Source: Trichomonas vaginalis G3
Taxonomy: Eukaryota > Parabasalia > Trichomonadida > Trichomonadidae
DNA: 64,000 nt
Assembly (NCBI RefSeq): GCF_026262505.1
Contig: NC_067205.1
Coordinates: 21,981,585-22,045,584 of the forward strand
Reading direction: 5' to 3'
The position numbers and the translations under genes were made by a program. Position 1 is the stretch's first letter. Each line of letters begins with the position of its first letter. Below the pieces are notes generated by a model, which worked only from the letters and a program-made list of their open reading frames with translations, did not search any database and was not told the origin of the DNA. Below are positions 21,441 to 31,075 of this stretch, one piece after another.

Positions 21441-22270
21441 AAATAATGAATTTAGTATGATACAATCTCTACTATCTGAAGCTGTTTGTTTGCCTTTATC
21501 AATTTATACTGTAAACCATAAAAAAAGATTAATCTTATGAATTCTAGAACATCTATATGATGATAACAAATAGCAATATGGAATAACATTTTCCTGAAGG
21601 AAAAAATAAAATAGTTTATGTAATATAAATATCAATTCTAAATATCTTCAATATTGCTGTCATTTCTTAACATCATAAATTATGAGTATAATTTTATTTT
21701 ATATGCTATGTAGATATATTGAATTCTGCATAACGAATGTCCAATGTATAGCATTTGAATGAAATTATCCATTTTGGAGTTGAAGTTGACTATTTTTGGA
21801 GAGATACTATTAATTTGATTGAGTGGAATTATATTTAAAGATGACAAAATCAATAATTAGGACTAATCGTGAAATGGTAAACAAATTTTCCAAAATTCTT
21901 GAATGGTTAGAGTTTCATGTTTTAGTTATATTTTAAGGATTCCTTGTCATTTGTTCGAAAAATAGAGATTCGAAAAATTTTATATCAAAAAAAGAAGAAG
22001 AATTGATCGGAACAAGAGAAATCTAATTGGCAGAATAATAAAACTCAATTTTCTAAAGTCGAAATTTAAAGGATCAAACTAGAGTCGTCGAAATTTAATA
22101 TGGAAAAATTTTTAAAAAGTGTCACATCTGGGCAATCAATATTGACTAAAGTCGTATGAAAATGCAATCAAATAGTATATTTCGGATCGTAATTGCCGAT
22201 GAGTCTTACTCCGATGAGAAAAAACTTTGTTGAGGTCCGGTGAAAATTTTTGAAAGAAAAACTTATTTCA
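21441..22270. other. Gene-free stretch between divergent genes
   Basis: AT-rich region that should hold the promoters of the SPRY gene (leftward) and the CHMP4-like gene (rightward). Apart from the AACCGT box next to the latter I see no repeat or RNA gene. Confidence 0.55.
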
Positions 22271-22279
22271 AACCGTCAT
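22271..22279 (+). promoter_or_regulatory. AACCGTCATT core promoter box
   Basis: The sequence AACCGTCATT stands about 12 to 20 bases before the start codon at 22,292. It combines the AACCGT core seen before PP4 with a TCATTT trichomonad initiator. Confidence 0.45.
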
Positions 22280-22291
22280 TTATTTTTTCTC

Positions 22292-22906
22292 ATGAGCTGG
22301 TTATGGGGTAAGAAGAAGAAAGAGCCAACAGTTAATGCTCAAACTGCTGGTGAAAAAAATGCTGAAACCATTGAAATGATGAACAAGAAGATCGAACAAC
22401 TTGACAGACAAGCAGAAAATATGGCAAAGGAAGCTAAGGCTGCTATGGCAAAGAAGAACAAGAAGAAAGCCCTTGAATGCATGAAGAGGAAGAAAATGTA
22501 CGAAAATCAGTCTACAAAGTTTTCTCAAATGAGAGACAACCTTGAAGCCCAGGTTATTACACTTCAGCAGGCCAAGTTCTCTGCTCAGGCTTTCAACCAA
22601 TATGCTATGAACACAAAGGCCATCAAGACAGAGCTCGCCGGCTTCGATGCAGACAAGATCGATGAAATCCGTGAAGAGAATGAAGAAGTTACAGATCAGT
22701 TGAATGAAATGACTGATATCTTAGCTCAGCCAGGTGCCGATGCTGCTGATCCTGATGAGCTTGAAGATGAACTTAACCAATTAATGGAAGAGGGAGATGA
22801 AGTCGAGGAGCCCGGTGAAGCTGAGCCAGCTGCTCGCGGTAAGCCAGCCAAGGAAGCTGAGGACGAAGATGCAGAAGCTATCATGGCTCAGTTCGGTGGT
22901 ATCTAA
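22292..22906 (+). CDS. ESCRT-III subunit, CHMP4/Snf7 type
   Basis: A 204-residue charged helical protein with the Snf7 layout. It has a basic N-terminus (MSWLWGKKKKE), a long basic first helix pair to about residue 85 (KAAMAKKNKKKALECMKRKK) and a following helix (FSQMRDNLEAQ, ALLQ-like TLQQAKFSAQAF). It ends in an acidic C-terminal half with DELEDELNQLMEEG near residues 150-163, which resembles the DEL..EL block of CHMP4/Vps32. The tail IMAQFGGI could be the Vps4-binding end. ESCRT-III polymers constrict membranes in multivesicular body formation, cytokinesis and repair. The ATG at 22,292 is chosen over open upstream codons because the AACCGT/initiator box lies within those codons. Confidence 0.85.
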   Translation: MSWLWGKKKKEPTVNAQTAGEKNAETIEMMNKKIEQLDRQAENMAKEAKAAMAKKNKKKALECMKRKKMYENQSTKFSQMRDNLEAQVITLQQAKFSAQAFNQYAMNTKAIKTELAGFDADKIDEIREENEEVTDQLNEMTDILAQPGADAADPDELEDELNQLMEEGDEVEEPGEAEPAARGKPAKEAEDEDAEAIMAQFGGI

Positions 22907-23196
22907 ATTAAAAGGTAATATAATTTTGTGTAACCCGAGTTTTCATTTTATATAATTTAAAAAGTTTAATAATAATTAATTTTACTATCTTCTTACGACT
23001 CCCGCAAAATACCAAAATATTTTATGCGACTCAAACATAATTTATTAAAATAAATGATCCTTTGATTACATTGAAACGATTTTGGTACGAAATGGCCAAG
23101 AATTCCATTTATATAAAAAAAAATTAAAAATCTCTCTAAAAAAGTTATCTTTGTATCATGTAAAATGTAGTTTATATATATACAAACATAGTGGTA

Positions 23197-23709
23197 TTAA
23201 AGAAGCAAACAACATAAACTTGAGGACTTCAATCTTCCATCGTAAGGATCTGTTTTTGGATCTGTATCCCTGCCAGTCATCATCTTGTAAAAGACTGGAA
23301 AAGTCATTTTTCCGTTTTTAGAACCGGTCTCATTTTCTAATATTGTCTCGGCTTCTTTTTTCGTGATCTTTTTATTGACAAATTTGCCTATTTCTATAAC
23401 GCTATCTGTAGTTAGAGCTCCATTCCTATCTTTATCAAATGATCGGAAAATTATTTTATACTGATTTAATTCATCGCAATAAATTTCACTTTTAACGAAG
23501 TTAATGAAATCAAATTTACTGATAGTGCCTTCGTTATTGAAATCTATGCCACTGAAAATAATATCAGAATTGGACTTTGGAATGTCGTCTTTTTTCTGAA
23601 GTTGTTTATAAAGTTTGTAGAATTCATCTCTGCCGATCTTATCTTTCTTGTTAACATCAAGCTCATCGTATTTCTTCTCAAATTCAGCAACGATTTTTTC
23701 GTTGCTCAT
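23197..23709 (-). CDS. EF-hand calcium-binding protein with C-terminal CaaX box
   Basis: A 170-residue protein with four EF-hand-like loops: DVNKKDKIGRDE (18-29), DFNNEGTISKFD (56-67), DKDRNGALTTDS (92-103) and a degenerate ENETGSKNGKMT (about 125-136). The third is the best calcium site; the others lack some ligands. The protein ends CCLLL, so the last four residues CLLL form a CaaX box whose final Leu predicts geranylgeranylation. That would tether a calcium sensor to membranes. The true start is the ATG at 23,707-23,709; four upstream codons begin with GTG. The gene lies 3' to 3' with the CHMP4-like gene and 250 bases outside the Polinton. Confidence 0.8.
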   Translation of the reverse strand: MSNEKIVAEFEKKYDELDVNKKDKIGRDEFYKLYKQLQKKDDIPKSNSDIIFSGIDFNNEGTISKFDFINFVKSEIYCDELNQYKIIFRSFDKDRNGALTTDSVIEIGKFVNKKITKKEAETILENETGSKNGKMTFPVFYKMMTGRDTDPKTDPYDGRLKSSSLCCLLL

Positions 23710-23952
23710 CAATTTAGGCACTTTTACTTACATTTTTCATCGAAAATTTCCAAGACTTTTATTCAAGAGCATGGTTTCTTACATCATAAATTCTTCTAAA
23801 TTGTCTTTAAAATTTCATCGTGAAATATTTTTTCAAAAAAATTGAGCGATTATTGGCAATTAAGACGAATTGTGAAGGTATTACTATATACTTCATATTA
23901 TAGTGTGTTCCCAAATATAATACAACTTAAAAATGAAAGATATATTTCAAAA

Positions 23953-23958
23953 TATCAA
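23953..23958. repeat. Polinton target site duplication, left (TATCAA)
   Basis: TATCAA stands directly before the left terminus at 23,959 and again directly after the right terminus (45,676-45,681). A 6-bp duplication is the Polinton norm. Confidence 0.93.
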
Positions 23959-24334
23959 AGTAGTATATGAGTGCGGGTTGTGTGACTATTTATGTAATCG
24001 TAAGAATTCTCACATAATTGAATGATTTTTGAACATACTTCTGAATAGCAGATTTTAAAAATTTATGAATAATTTATAAAAAGTTTTTATTCCTACAATT
24101 CCTATATTACCATTAATAAAAAGAATATATTTTTGCATAGATTCCAAATATGGTGTCAATTTTTTATTTAATATAAAATGTATGGAAAAAGAATAATATC
24201 TGATTTTGAACATTATTTGATTGATTTACTAATTGATCCACAAAGCTGTTGTAAAATTAATTTTGAATTTAAAATTAAAGGAACCGTAAATTTTGTATTT
24301 ATTTATCACTTAAAAGAATATGACCGATATCATA
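23959..24334. repeat. Polinton left terminal inverted repeat
   Basis: 376 bases that recur in reverse at 45,300-45,675. Both end with the shared CCGATATCATA before the copies diverge. The outermost 29 bases are shared with the other Polintons in the window, with small differences. Confidence 0.93.
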
Positions 24335-24575
24335 TTTGTAAACGTAAGAATTCATACAATATTGAACGATTTTGTATCATATTTGTAAACGTAAGAATTC
24401 ATACAATATTGAACGATTTTGTATCATATTTGTAAACGTAAGAATTCATACAATATTGAACGATTTTGTATCATATTTGTAAACGTAAGAATTCATACAA
24501 TATTGAACGATTTTGTATCATATTTGTAAACGTAAGAATTCATACAATATTGAACGATTTTGTATCATATTTACA
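24331..24575. repeat. 47-bp tandem repeat, about five copies, next to the left terminus
   Basis: The unit starts CATATTTGTAAACGTAAG and ends in GAACGATTTTGTAT. Successive copies begin at 24,331, 24,378, 24,425, 24,472 and 24,519, with a partial copy from 24,566. The copies look identical. A single copy of the unit lies near the left end of the next Polinton (about 59,020-59,060). Confidence 0.92.
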
Positions 24576-24624
24576 CTCAGACCATAAATGATGTAATAAA
24601 CACATTAAAAGAAATTATATATAG

Positions 24625-24725
24625 ATGATGTCGGATATTCCGCGATTAATTAAACATTGATTAAATCATGAATGGAATCAATGAAGTCATAATCAAAGAC
24701 CTCATAAATGAGAAAAATAAATTAG
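24625..24725 (+). pseudogene. Remnant of the repeat-domain gene
   Basis: Short fossil of the gene that looks whole at 102-689. It keeps the opening codons (MMSDIPRLIKH) and a few later ones. It lies in the same place relative to the terminus in this element and in the one starting at 58,989. Confidence 0.6.
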
Positions 24726-24728
24726 AAA

Positions 24729-25097
24729 CTAATGATTATTTGAATTTATGAAATCAATTATTTGATTCATTCTTTCTTCAATCTCTTCTATTCTTTTTGT
24801 TAAATCATCTATTTTCATTAATGAGGTGATTCTTGATTGGGGAATAGATTTCAAACTAACCACCCCCTTTATTTTTGAAATTTTGAATCCATCAACTTTA
24901 AACATTTTATTCAATTTACATGTTGTCAATTCTTCAAATAATTTTTTATTATTAGCATAATAGTCATTAAATTCTTCAACAGATGAAAAAATTTTTATTT
25001 CAGTAATTGGTTTAACAACGTTTATTTTTTGTTGAACATTACCAACATCATTTATTTCTTCCTCCTCTGTTTCATTTATTCTTAAAATCGGTTTCAT
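24729..25097 (-). CDS. Polinton conserved small protein with C-terminal coiled coil
   Basis: A 122-residue protein, also present in the next Polinton at 59,331-59,675. It has an acidic N-terminus, a central segment with FSSVEEFNDYYANNKKLFEE and a C-terminal heptad stretch (LTKRIEEIEERMNQIIDFI) that should form a coiled coil. The two copies differ mainly by a variable acidic insert near residue 12. The function is unknown; its place beside the capsid cluster suggests a virion or assembly role. A T-rich tract and TAAATG mark the start. Confidence 0.65.
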   Translation of the reverse strand: MKPILRINETEEEEINDVGNVQQKINVVKPITEIKIFSSVEEFNDYYANNKKLFEELTTCKLNKMFKVDGFKISKIKGVVSLKSIPQSRITSLMKIDDLTKRIEEIEERMNQIIDFINSNNH

Positions 25098-25163
25098 TTA
25101 TCATTAAATAAAAATTAAAATATAAGTGATGAAATATATTTTTTAATTAATATTAAATCAGAA

Positions 25164-25400
25164 ATGGCTGCAGGATTCTTTAAAAAGTTATGGGAAGGAA
25201 TTAAGAAAGCTGCAAGTTGGGTTCATCAGAAAATAATAAAACCCATTGCAAACTTTTTGGCACCAGTAGCGAAAACGGCAGGAACTATCATAGGTGGAGT
25301 ATTAGGTGCTAAAGCAGGTAATCCAGCGATGGGAGCACAAGCAGGTAACGCAGTTGGTGGAATTGCTGAAGGAATACTTAATAAAATAGGAGGAAAGTAG
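25164..25400 (+). CDS. Small amphipathic Gly/Ala-rich protein (MAAGFFKKLW, plus strand)
   Basis: A 78-residue protein. Residues 1-30 (AAGFFKKLWEGIKKAASWV) form a basic amphipathic helix. The rest is a Gly/Ala-rich hydrophobic stretch with TAGTIIGGVLGAKAG. This build resembles membrane-active minor virion proteins such as adenovirus pVI, or lytic peptides; that is inference from composition only. Its partner at 25,421-25,633, on the other strand, starts with the same ten residues. A close copy lies in the next Polinton at 59,742-59,993. Confidence 0.65.
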   Translation: MAAGFFKKLWEGIKKAASWVHQKIIKPIANFLAPVAKTAGTIIGGVLGAKAGNPAMGAQAGNAVGGIAEGILNKIGGK

Positions 25401-25420
25401 TGGAAAAATAAATATTATTT

Positions 25421-25633
25421 TTATCTCAATATCGGTTGTAGTCGACGATAAACTTTATCTCCTTTATTTAATACTTCCCTTACCGGAACATTAGGTGCTA
25501 TTTGTTCTGCAACGTCACTAATTGCTTCTTTATTCTTAAATATCCAATTTGCTCCCTTCTTCATTGTTTCCCAAACTTTATGCGCTCCTCTTTTTACTTT
25601 ATCCCATAACTTTTTAAAGAATCCTGCAGCCAT
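25421..25633 (-). CDS. Small amphipathic protein (MAAGFFKKLW, minus strand)
   Basis: A 70-residue protein convergent with the previous gene, 20 bases apart. It opens with the same MAAGFFKKLW and continues as a basic amphipathic helix (DKVKRGAHKVWETMKKGANW), then diverges to a charged tail ending RRLQPILR. The shared N-terminus suggests an inverted duplication or a common signal for packaging or processing. The counterpart in the next Polinton is broken. Confidence 0.6.
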   Translation of the reverse strand: MAAGFFKKLWDKVKRGAHKVWETMKKGANWIFKNKEAISDVAEQIAPNVPVREVLNKGDKVYRRLQPILR

Positions 25634-25703
25634 AGTTGATTATTTCATTAAAATTAAAAATTCATTTTCATCTTTTAATTTTGATTTTTTTATTTCATCA
25701 TAA

Positions 25704-27337
25704 ATGACGACTAACTATTTAGTGCCAAACACTAAACCAATTAATGGAAATGTGTTTCATTCATTTGAAAAGATAAATGAAATATTCGCAAAGAATGACG
25801 GTAGAAGATATTATAGAGAACTTGAAAGTTCATGCTATGACTCTGATACTCATATTTTGATGATAAACAAACTCATTTAAGAATTACAAATCCGGCTCAT
25901 GATGTGAACCAATTAGGTGACACATATATTAAACGCAAAGTTAAAGCAACTCTAGTTTCAAATAAAGCTTTCACATGTGATGCCGCTTTTAAATGCATGC
26001 GTTTATTCGTTGGTTATAAATCATCAAATCAAAGCTTTAAACAATTAGAAGTAGAAACCGAAAGAGGTGATGCTGGTTATCTTCAGATGGATTGCGCCCG
26101 TGAATCTTTCGCATTTGCAACATATAAACCAAAATCAGAAAGGAAAGTTAAAAAGTTTGTTCATTCGTTATATAATAATGTTCAAAAATATGATAACTCA
26201 GTATGTGGAAATATATTGACCCTTCAGAAGTTTTCACTAAAGCAAATGAAGAAGTTGATGTCACTTTTGATATGATTATTCCGGTAAATGATTTGTTAGC
26301 ATTTCAGGCGTTCGATGATTATCCCAAATCATTTGGTGAAATCATTTTGAAATATTATGTTTTCAGGGATACTTTAGTATTTTGTCAGGTTGACCCGTTA
26401 AGAGTTGCTGATTTACAAAATTACGTTTATGAAAAGATAACTGATGAAAATTATGAAAAGATTATGAATCATGTTTATAAATATGATCGCAAATTCCAAC
26501 AAATCGGACTTCCTGCAAATTAATTACAAGCTTAGCCGCTACATCTGCTGACGCAACAGTTGATGACGTTATTATTTCATGCACAAAGATGGAAGTTTTA
26601 GAGGATAAATGCATTACACCAGGATACGGTTTAATTGAAGAATCAATTAAAGCAATACCACGTTTATTCAGTAAGGAAGATCCATTCATGATTCCAGCTC
26701 AACATATTGACGTTCGTTCACTAAATGGAGGTTGCATCACTCCTGAAGGTATCAGTTCTGATTTCTCATACGCTCTTCATAATGTTACAGATGTTGTGTT
26801 AACATTTCCGAAGAATGCAATGCAAAGAACGTTTTAGAAAATCCAATGCTTCGAGGTCTCCAGGTCACTATAGATTCCAGAAACTTCCCCGATCAAGCGA
26901 TGACCACAGTGGGTGACATATTCTTTACACGTATGCTTCAAGCTTCTGATTTAGATGGAGTGAATGAATGCACGAAGAATACGAGGACTCATTAACTAGA
27001 CCACTGAATGCAGATGATGGCACGCCATTAGCTAGAACATGGAAAGACCAAACTTCATTCTTATGCACTATTCCAGTTCAACGTGATGGAGCGGGTATAT
27101 TCTTTGATGGATTAGAAACTTTCAACTCACAAGTTACAGTACAAGTGAAAGCTTATCCAATCATTCAGGGTGTAAATGACACTTACTGTTCAAAGGTGAC
27201 AAATCCTCCTCAGGTTTGGTTTACTAGGACTACGTATTGGACATGGACACCGGATGAAGGTTTGAAATATCATCCAACAGGTACACACCACAGTATAGAA
27301 GTTCATATGATGAAATATTGATGAATAGAAATGTTTA
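25704..27337 (+). pseudogene. Polinton major capsid gene region, broken
   Basis: This region matches, almost base for base, the whole 546-codon gene at 60,284-61,924 of the neighbouring Polinton. It is broken in this copy, with about six breaks. The family assignment as major capsid protein is inference: length near 550 residues, beta-rich composition and place directly before the packaging ATPase are what Polinton double-jelly-roll capsid genes show. I recognise no short diagnostic motif. Confidence 0.6.
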
Positions 27338-27427
27338 AAATTATAAATTTATTTTTGATTAAATGGATTTAAATTCATCCACCCCTTATGAAGAATTAGC
27401 GGAGTATATAATACATACGTAGATGAT

Positions 27428-28189
27428 ATGATTAATGAAGCATTGAGTGATAATAGAAATGCTCTATCTAAGGAAAAATTAATGAAAATTCCATATTCTG
27501 AATGTTACTTAAATTCAATCACTGCAGCAATTGGTAAACAAAATAAAGGTAAAACATTAACGATATTAAAACAAATTATCATTATTGCTAACACTTCACC
27601 CTATTCACATGTGTTAATTTATATCAACCGTTCTGGTTCACCTTCAGATGATACATTTGAATCATTAAAGCATTTAATAAAAATTCCAATTATTTATTTA
27701 TCACAAGAAGAAGCAGAAGATTATTTGAAAAACTTTTTAATGTATAAAGAGTTATATAATACAATCAAGAAGCAAGGATTAGAGGATAAAATTATTGATA
27801 AACAAAGGGATGAATTATTTGAAACACTTTCTATTTCAAATTTTGATAAAGAATTTTTGCATTCACTAATTTTTCTAGATGATGCCGTGAAATCAAAACT
27901 AATAACTAATGAGAAATCATATTTTAATCAATTATTAACTCAATGTCGACACATTCAGTGTTCATTCTTTATGGCTGTTCAATACTTTAAAGCATTAAGC
28001 ACAAACATTAAATCAAACCTGTCCACCCTTTTCATTTTCAGTGGTTTTAGTCGTCAACAGTTGAACGTTATGCTTTATCAAGTGAATTTACCAATGAGCA
28101 TTAATGAACTTTACACACAATATCAACAATTAGGAGAACATGGAAAAATAATAGTTGATTTAAATAAAGGTTCCATTAAATTCGAATAA
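27428..28189 (+). CDS. Polinton A32/FtsK-type genome-packaging ATPase
   Basis: A 253-residue P-loop protein. Walker A is GKQNKGKT (residues 36-43) and Walker B is LIFLDDA (147-153), followed by a region with QCRHIQCSFFMAVQ that resembles the sensor strand of A32-type ATPases. Such enzymes pump DNA into capsids in Polintons, virophages and large DNA viruses. It lies after the capsid region, the usual Polinton order. The open part starts at the ATG at 27,428; a few in-frame-looking codons upstream may belong to the original gene, so the N-terminus is uncertain. Confidence 0.75.
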   Translation: MINEALSDNRNALSKEKLMKIPYSECYLNSITAAIGKQNKGKTLTILKQIIIIANTSPYSHVLIYINRSGSPSDDTFESLKHLIKIPIIYLSQEEAEDYLKNFLMYKELYNTIKKQGLEDKIIDKQRDELFETLSISNFDKEFLHSLIFLDDAVKSKLITNEKSYFNQLLTQCRHIQCSFFMAVQYFKALSTNIKSNLSTLFIFSGFSRQQLNVMLYQVNLPMSINELYTQYQQLGEHGKIIVDLNKGSIKFE

Positions 28190-28230
28190 CTTTTTTATAA
28201 TTAATTTTTATTTTTTATTTATAATTAAAC

Positions 28231-29127
28231 ATGACAGAAATTGCAAATCTTCTACAGGTTCCATTAAAACAAGGAACAAACAAAAAGGGTGCATATAATA
28301 GAACTATGAAAGTTCCAGACGGAATGAAAGAATTAGTCCACATTGTTGCCGGTCTTCAAAAGGATGTTAAACAAATGAGAAACGTTTTAACATTACCAGA
28401 AGCTCAAGCATATGCCAAACGTCATGGACCAAATTGGGAAGCACATGAAGCAGACATTACAGGACCAAATGGAAAGCCTGATGGAATAAATGAAGTCTTT
28501 GTTACTGATGGTCAAGGAAATATTAAAGTCATAAATGGGTATAAATTAACAATGACGGATTATCCTAAACGTAAAGCATATAATGAACGTTATCCTATGC
28601 AATTTGATGAAAATGGAAAAGCTGTTAAACAACATATCGGAGACAGTAAAGATGGACCAATTTCATACCGTCATAATCCATATTCTTATTTCAATGAAGA
28701 ATTAAACGCTATTGAAGAGGGACCGGATGGATTACCACGATATGTTAATCAGTTTGATGGTCAATATGCAAATTTGAGACCTGAAATTCCAGCTAAGAAA
28801 TTCTTTAAAGTTGCTTTATTCGATCCAGTGTTCAATGAACAGAAAGAAGCAATGAAAGCAGAATTTAAACCAATTCAAGTGGCAAGAATTTCTTCATCTT
28901 CACTTTCAGAAGCGTTCAAGGAATTGATAAAGAAACCACTTTATTCTCAACAAGGTTATAACTTTGATTTAATTAAAGAAAGTGATAGACGTAAATTAGA
29001 AAAATCGGATGGTTTTAAGAATGCATGTAATGAAATGATTAAAGATATTGTAAATGATAAAATAAGACTGGAAGAAACTCAAACCATTATCAATAACATA
29101 ATTGGTGCAGTTACAAAGAAAGTATAA
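28231..29127 (+). CDS. Polinton conserved 298-residue protein
   Basis: The gene looks whole and has a 299-residue copy at 62,801-63,700. The middle holds a distinctive block, [18 protein letters not shown] then [13 protein letters not shown] (residues about 75-105). In this block a D-x-NG-x-DG turn is followed by a beta hairpin and then YPKRKAY. I remember similar DG..EV.V.D..G.I..INGY blocks in structural proteins of other large DNA viruses and virophages, but cannot name the family. The C-terminal third is helical and charged. Position after the ATPase suggests a virion component. It is preceded by a T-rich tract ending TTTATAATTAAAC. Confidence 0.65.
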   Translation: MTEIANLLQVPLKQGTNKKGAYNRTMKVPDGMKELVHIVAGLQKDVKQMRNVLTLPEAQAYAKRHGPNWEAHEADITGPNGKPDGINEVFVTDGQGNIKVINGYKLTMTDYPKRKAYNERYPMQFDENGKAVKQHIGDSKDGPISYRHNPYSYFNEELNAIEEGPDGLPRYVNQFDGQYANLRPEIPAKKFFKVALFDPVFNEQKEAMKAEFKPIQVARISSSSLSEAFKELIKKPLYSQQGYNFDLIKESDRRKLEKSDGFKNACNEMIKDIVNDKIRLEETQTIINNIIGAVTKKV

Positions 29128-29211
29128 GCAAACAAGGATGAACCTTGGGATATTACCGTAACAACTAAATAAAACTTTAAATATATTTTTCTTTTTTTTA
29201 TTCAATTATAA

Positions 29212-29847
29212 ATGAGAAGACGTTTCACAAGTCAAAAGAACACAAACGCAAAAGCAGAGATTACGGTTGGTTATAATGTAAATGATGATAAATCACGAAT
29301 TATTCAAAATGTTAAAGTTAATGTTAGTCCTGAATTAACAAGGTCAGCAACTCAACCAAATTTATTAACTCGTGACTTACCAAAGAAAGAGGAGGAGCAA
29401 AATAAAGAAGATGAACCCGGTAAAGAACCTGTTGAAATTCCCACTTATCCAACATACCCAGCACCACTTGATAACCCATATAAAATAGACATTAATTCTG
29501 AATTAATGAAAATATATCGCGATATCATAACTGATAATTATGATTCAATAATAAATTTAATTGACCAATCCGGTTTAATTATTTTACCTTATGAATCATT
29601 AATTCACATTATCGCCATTCTTTGTGATGTTCAAGATTCAGACGTGAAGATTCAATTTTTCATAGATGATGAGGTTTCATGCTGCGGAACAGTTGCAAAA
29701 ATAAATCCTATAAAGGATATTAGCACAATTAAGATATCAAAGAACGGAACAACAACTGAACTTCATTTAACATATAATGATATTTATAATAAAATAGTTG
29801 ATGAATATAAAATATCACTTGAAAAATTCTTTGTTAAGGCTATTTAA
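29212..29847 (+). CDS. Polinton conserved 211-residue protein
   Basis: The protein has a basic N-terminus (MRRRFTSQKN), a proline- and acid-rich linker (KKEEEQNKEDEPGKEP, then PTYPTYPAP) and a folded C-terminal part of about 125 residues. The next Polinton carries the same gene at 63,785 onward, differing mostly in the linker. The function is unknown. Its TAA stop shares a TTAA with the stop of the convergent gene that follows. Confidence 0.6.
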   Translation: MRRRFTSQKNTNAKAEITVGYNVNDDKSRIIQNVKVNVSPELTRSATQPNLLTRDLPKKEEEQNKEDEPGKEPVEIPTYPTYPAPLDNPYKIDINSELMKIYRDIITDNYDSIINLIDQSGLIILPYESLIHIIAILCDVQDSDVKIQFFIDDEVSCCGTVAKINPIKDISTIKISKNGTTTELHLTYNDIYNKIVDEYKISLEKFFVKAI

Positions 29848-30322
29848 TATTCAAGCATTAACATTATCGAATAATAATCCTTTGAATCATAATCGATAAT
29901 AATTGACCTTTCACCAGTTTCTATCGTTTGTTTTATTTCTTTTTGTTCCCCACTATCCGGATCAGTCATTGTAATTGTTTTTGTTTAGTATCTGCTTTAT
30001 CTTTAACTTCAATCTTTTTTCCATCGGGATATTTAAACCAAAATTCCAAAAATTCGATATTGTCAATCTGTTCATATTTTAATCTATCAATTACATTTTT
30101 AATACCATCTGAAAATCTTATGAAATGGTCATTATATGGGTTTGATTGAACTAAATTTGAATGAAGTGAAATATAACCTGATGATGAATATGACATCGAC
30201 TCATATTTTCTGAAAACACTAAAATTTATAACATGAATGAATTTCTTATTCGTTGAATTTATGAATTCTTGAGGTAATCTTATTCTAGTTTTATTTATCA
30301 CTGGAAAATAACGCTTTACCAT
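29844..30322 (-). pseudogene. Polinton conserved gene region on minus strand, broken
   Basis: The region is read leftward, convergent with the 211-residue gene. The visible open part begins MVKRYFPVINKTRIRLPQEF and is rich in Tyr, Ser and Asn, as virion proteins often are. The end overlaps the neighbour's stop by four bases. It has one or two breaks. No family is recognised; a penton or other minor capsid role is possible but only by position. Confidence 0.4.
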
Positions 30323-30342
30323 ATTTTTAATCGTAATAAAAA

Positions 30343-31051
30343 ATGTCAATTATCAATATTATTTCGAATAATACTGTGAATTAAATTTAACAGTTAGTGG
30401 AATTTATAATGTTACTCTCGTTTCTGTGAGTGGTAAATTTAATCCCATTCTTTTAGACCCTTCAGATTATATATCATTTATTAAAGATGACCATGAAAAA
30501 ACGTATGATATGTATATAAATAATGTGATAGTGAGGGGGATATTAACACAATTTTAAGTTATTTAAATGAATCATTTATCGTATGGTATGAAGAAAATTT
30601 TAAATCAAAACCTGATAAACTTTTTGAACTTGATGAAATAAATAACCTTATTAAATTTCCGCTGAAAATTAAATTTTGTACTCCTCGTCTTCGTTCATTG
30701 TTGGGGATATTAAATTTTGAAAAAGATGTTGGGGATGTTTTGTATTCTGACACTGGTTCCAATTTCATTTTAATCAAATGTGATAAAGTTAATACCCCAA
30801 TGAGATTTTCACATCAAACATTAGACCCTAACTCTTACCCATCAATACAAAACATTTTATCCATCAACTTAAACATATTTTCTTTATCATATCCATTTCA
30901 ATTATCCGGGAATTCATTTATTCTTCATTCAAAAGATTTATCAAATATTAAATTTAGAATAACTGACCTATTTGATTGTGATTTAGAATTCATGAATGAA
31001 ATATTATGGCAATTTCAAATAGAAAAAATAGCTGATGAGATAACGGATTAA
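30343..31051 (+). pseudogene. Polinton conserved gene region, broken
   Basis: A coding-like region between the previous gene and the fibre. The largest open part contains VLYSDTGSNFILIKCDKVN and a C-terminus ending KIADEITD. Composition suggests a beta-rich structural protein. It has a few breaks. I recognise no family. Confidence 0.4.
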
Positions 31052-31075
31052 ATATTTATTTTTAAATCGTAATAA

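Noticed and set aside
24331-24575. Regular 47-bp repeats considered as a CRISPR array
   Set aside because: The copies abut without unique spacers and lie inside a eukaryotic mobile element, so they are plain tandem repeats.
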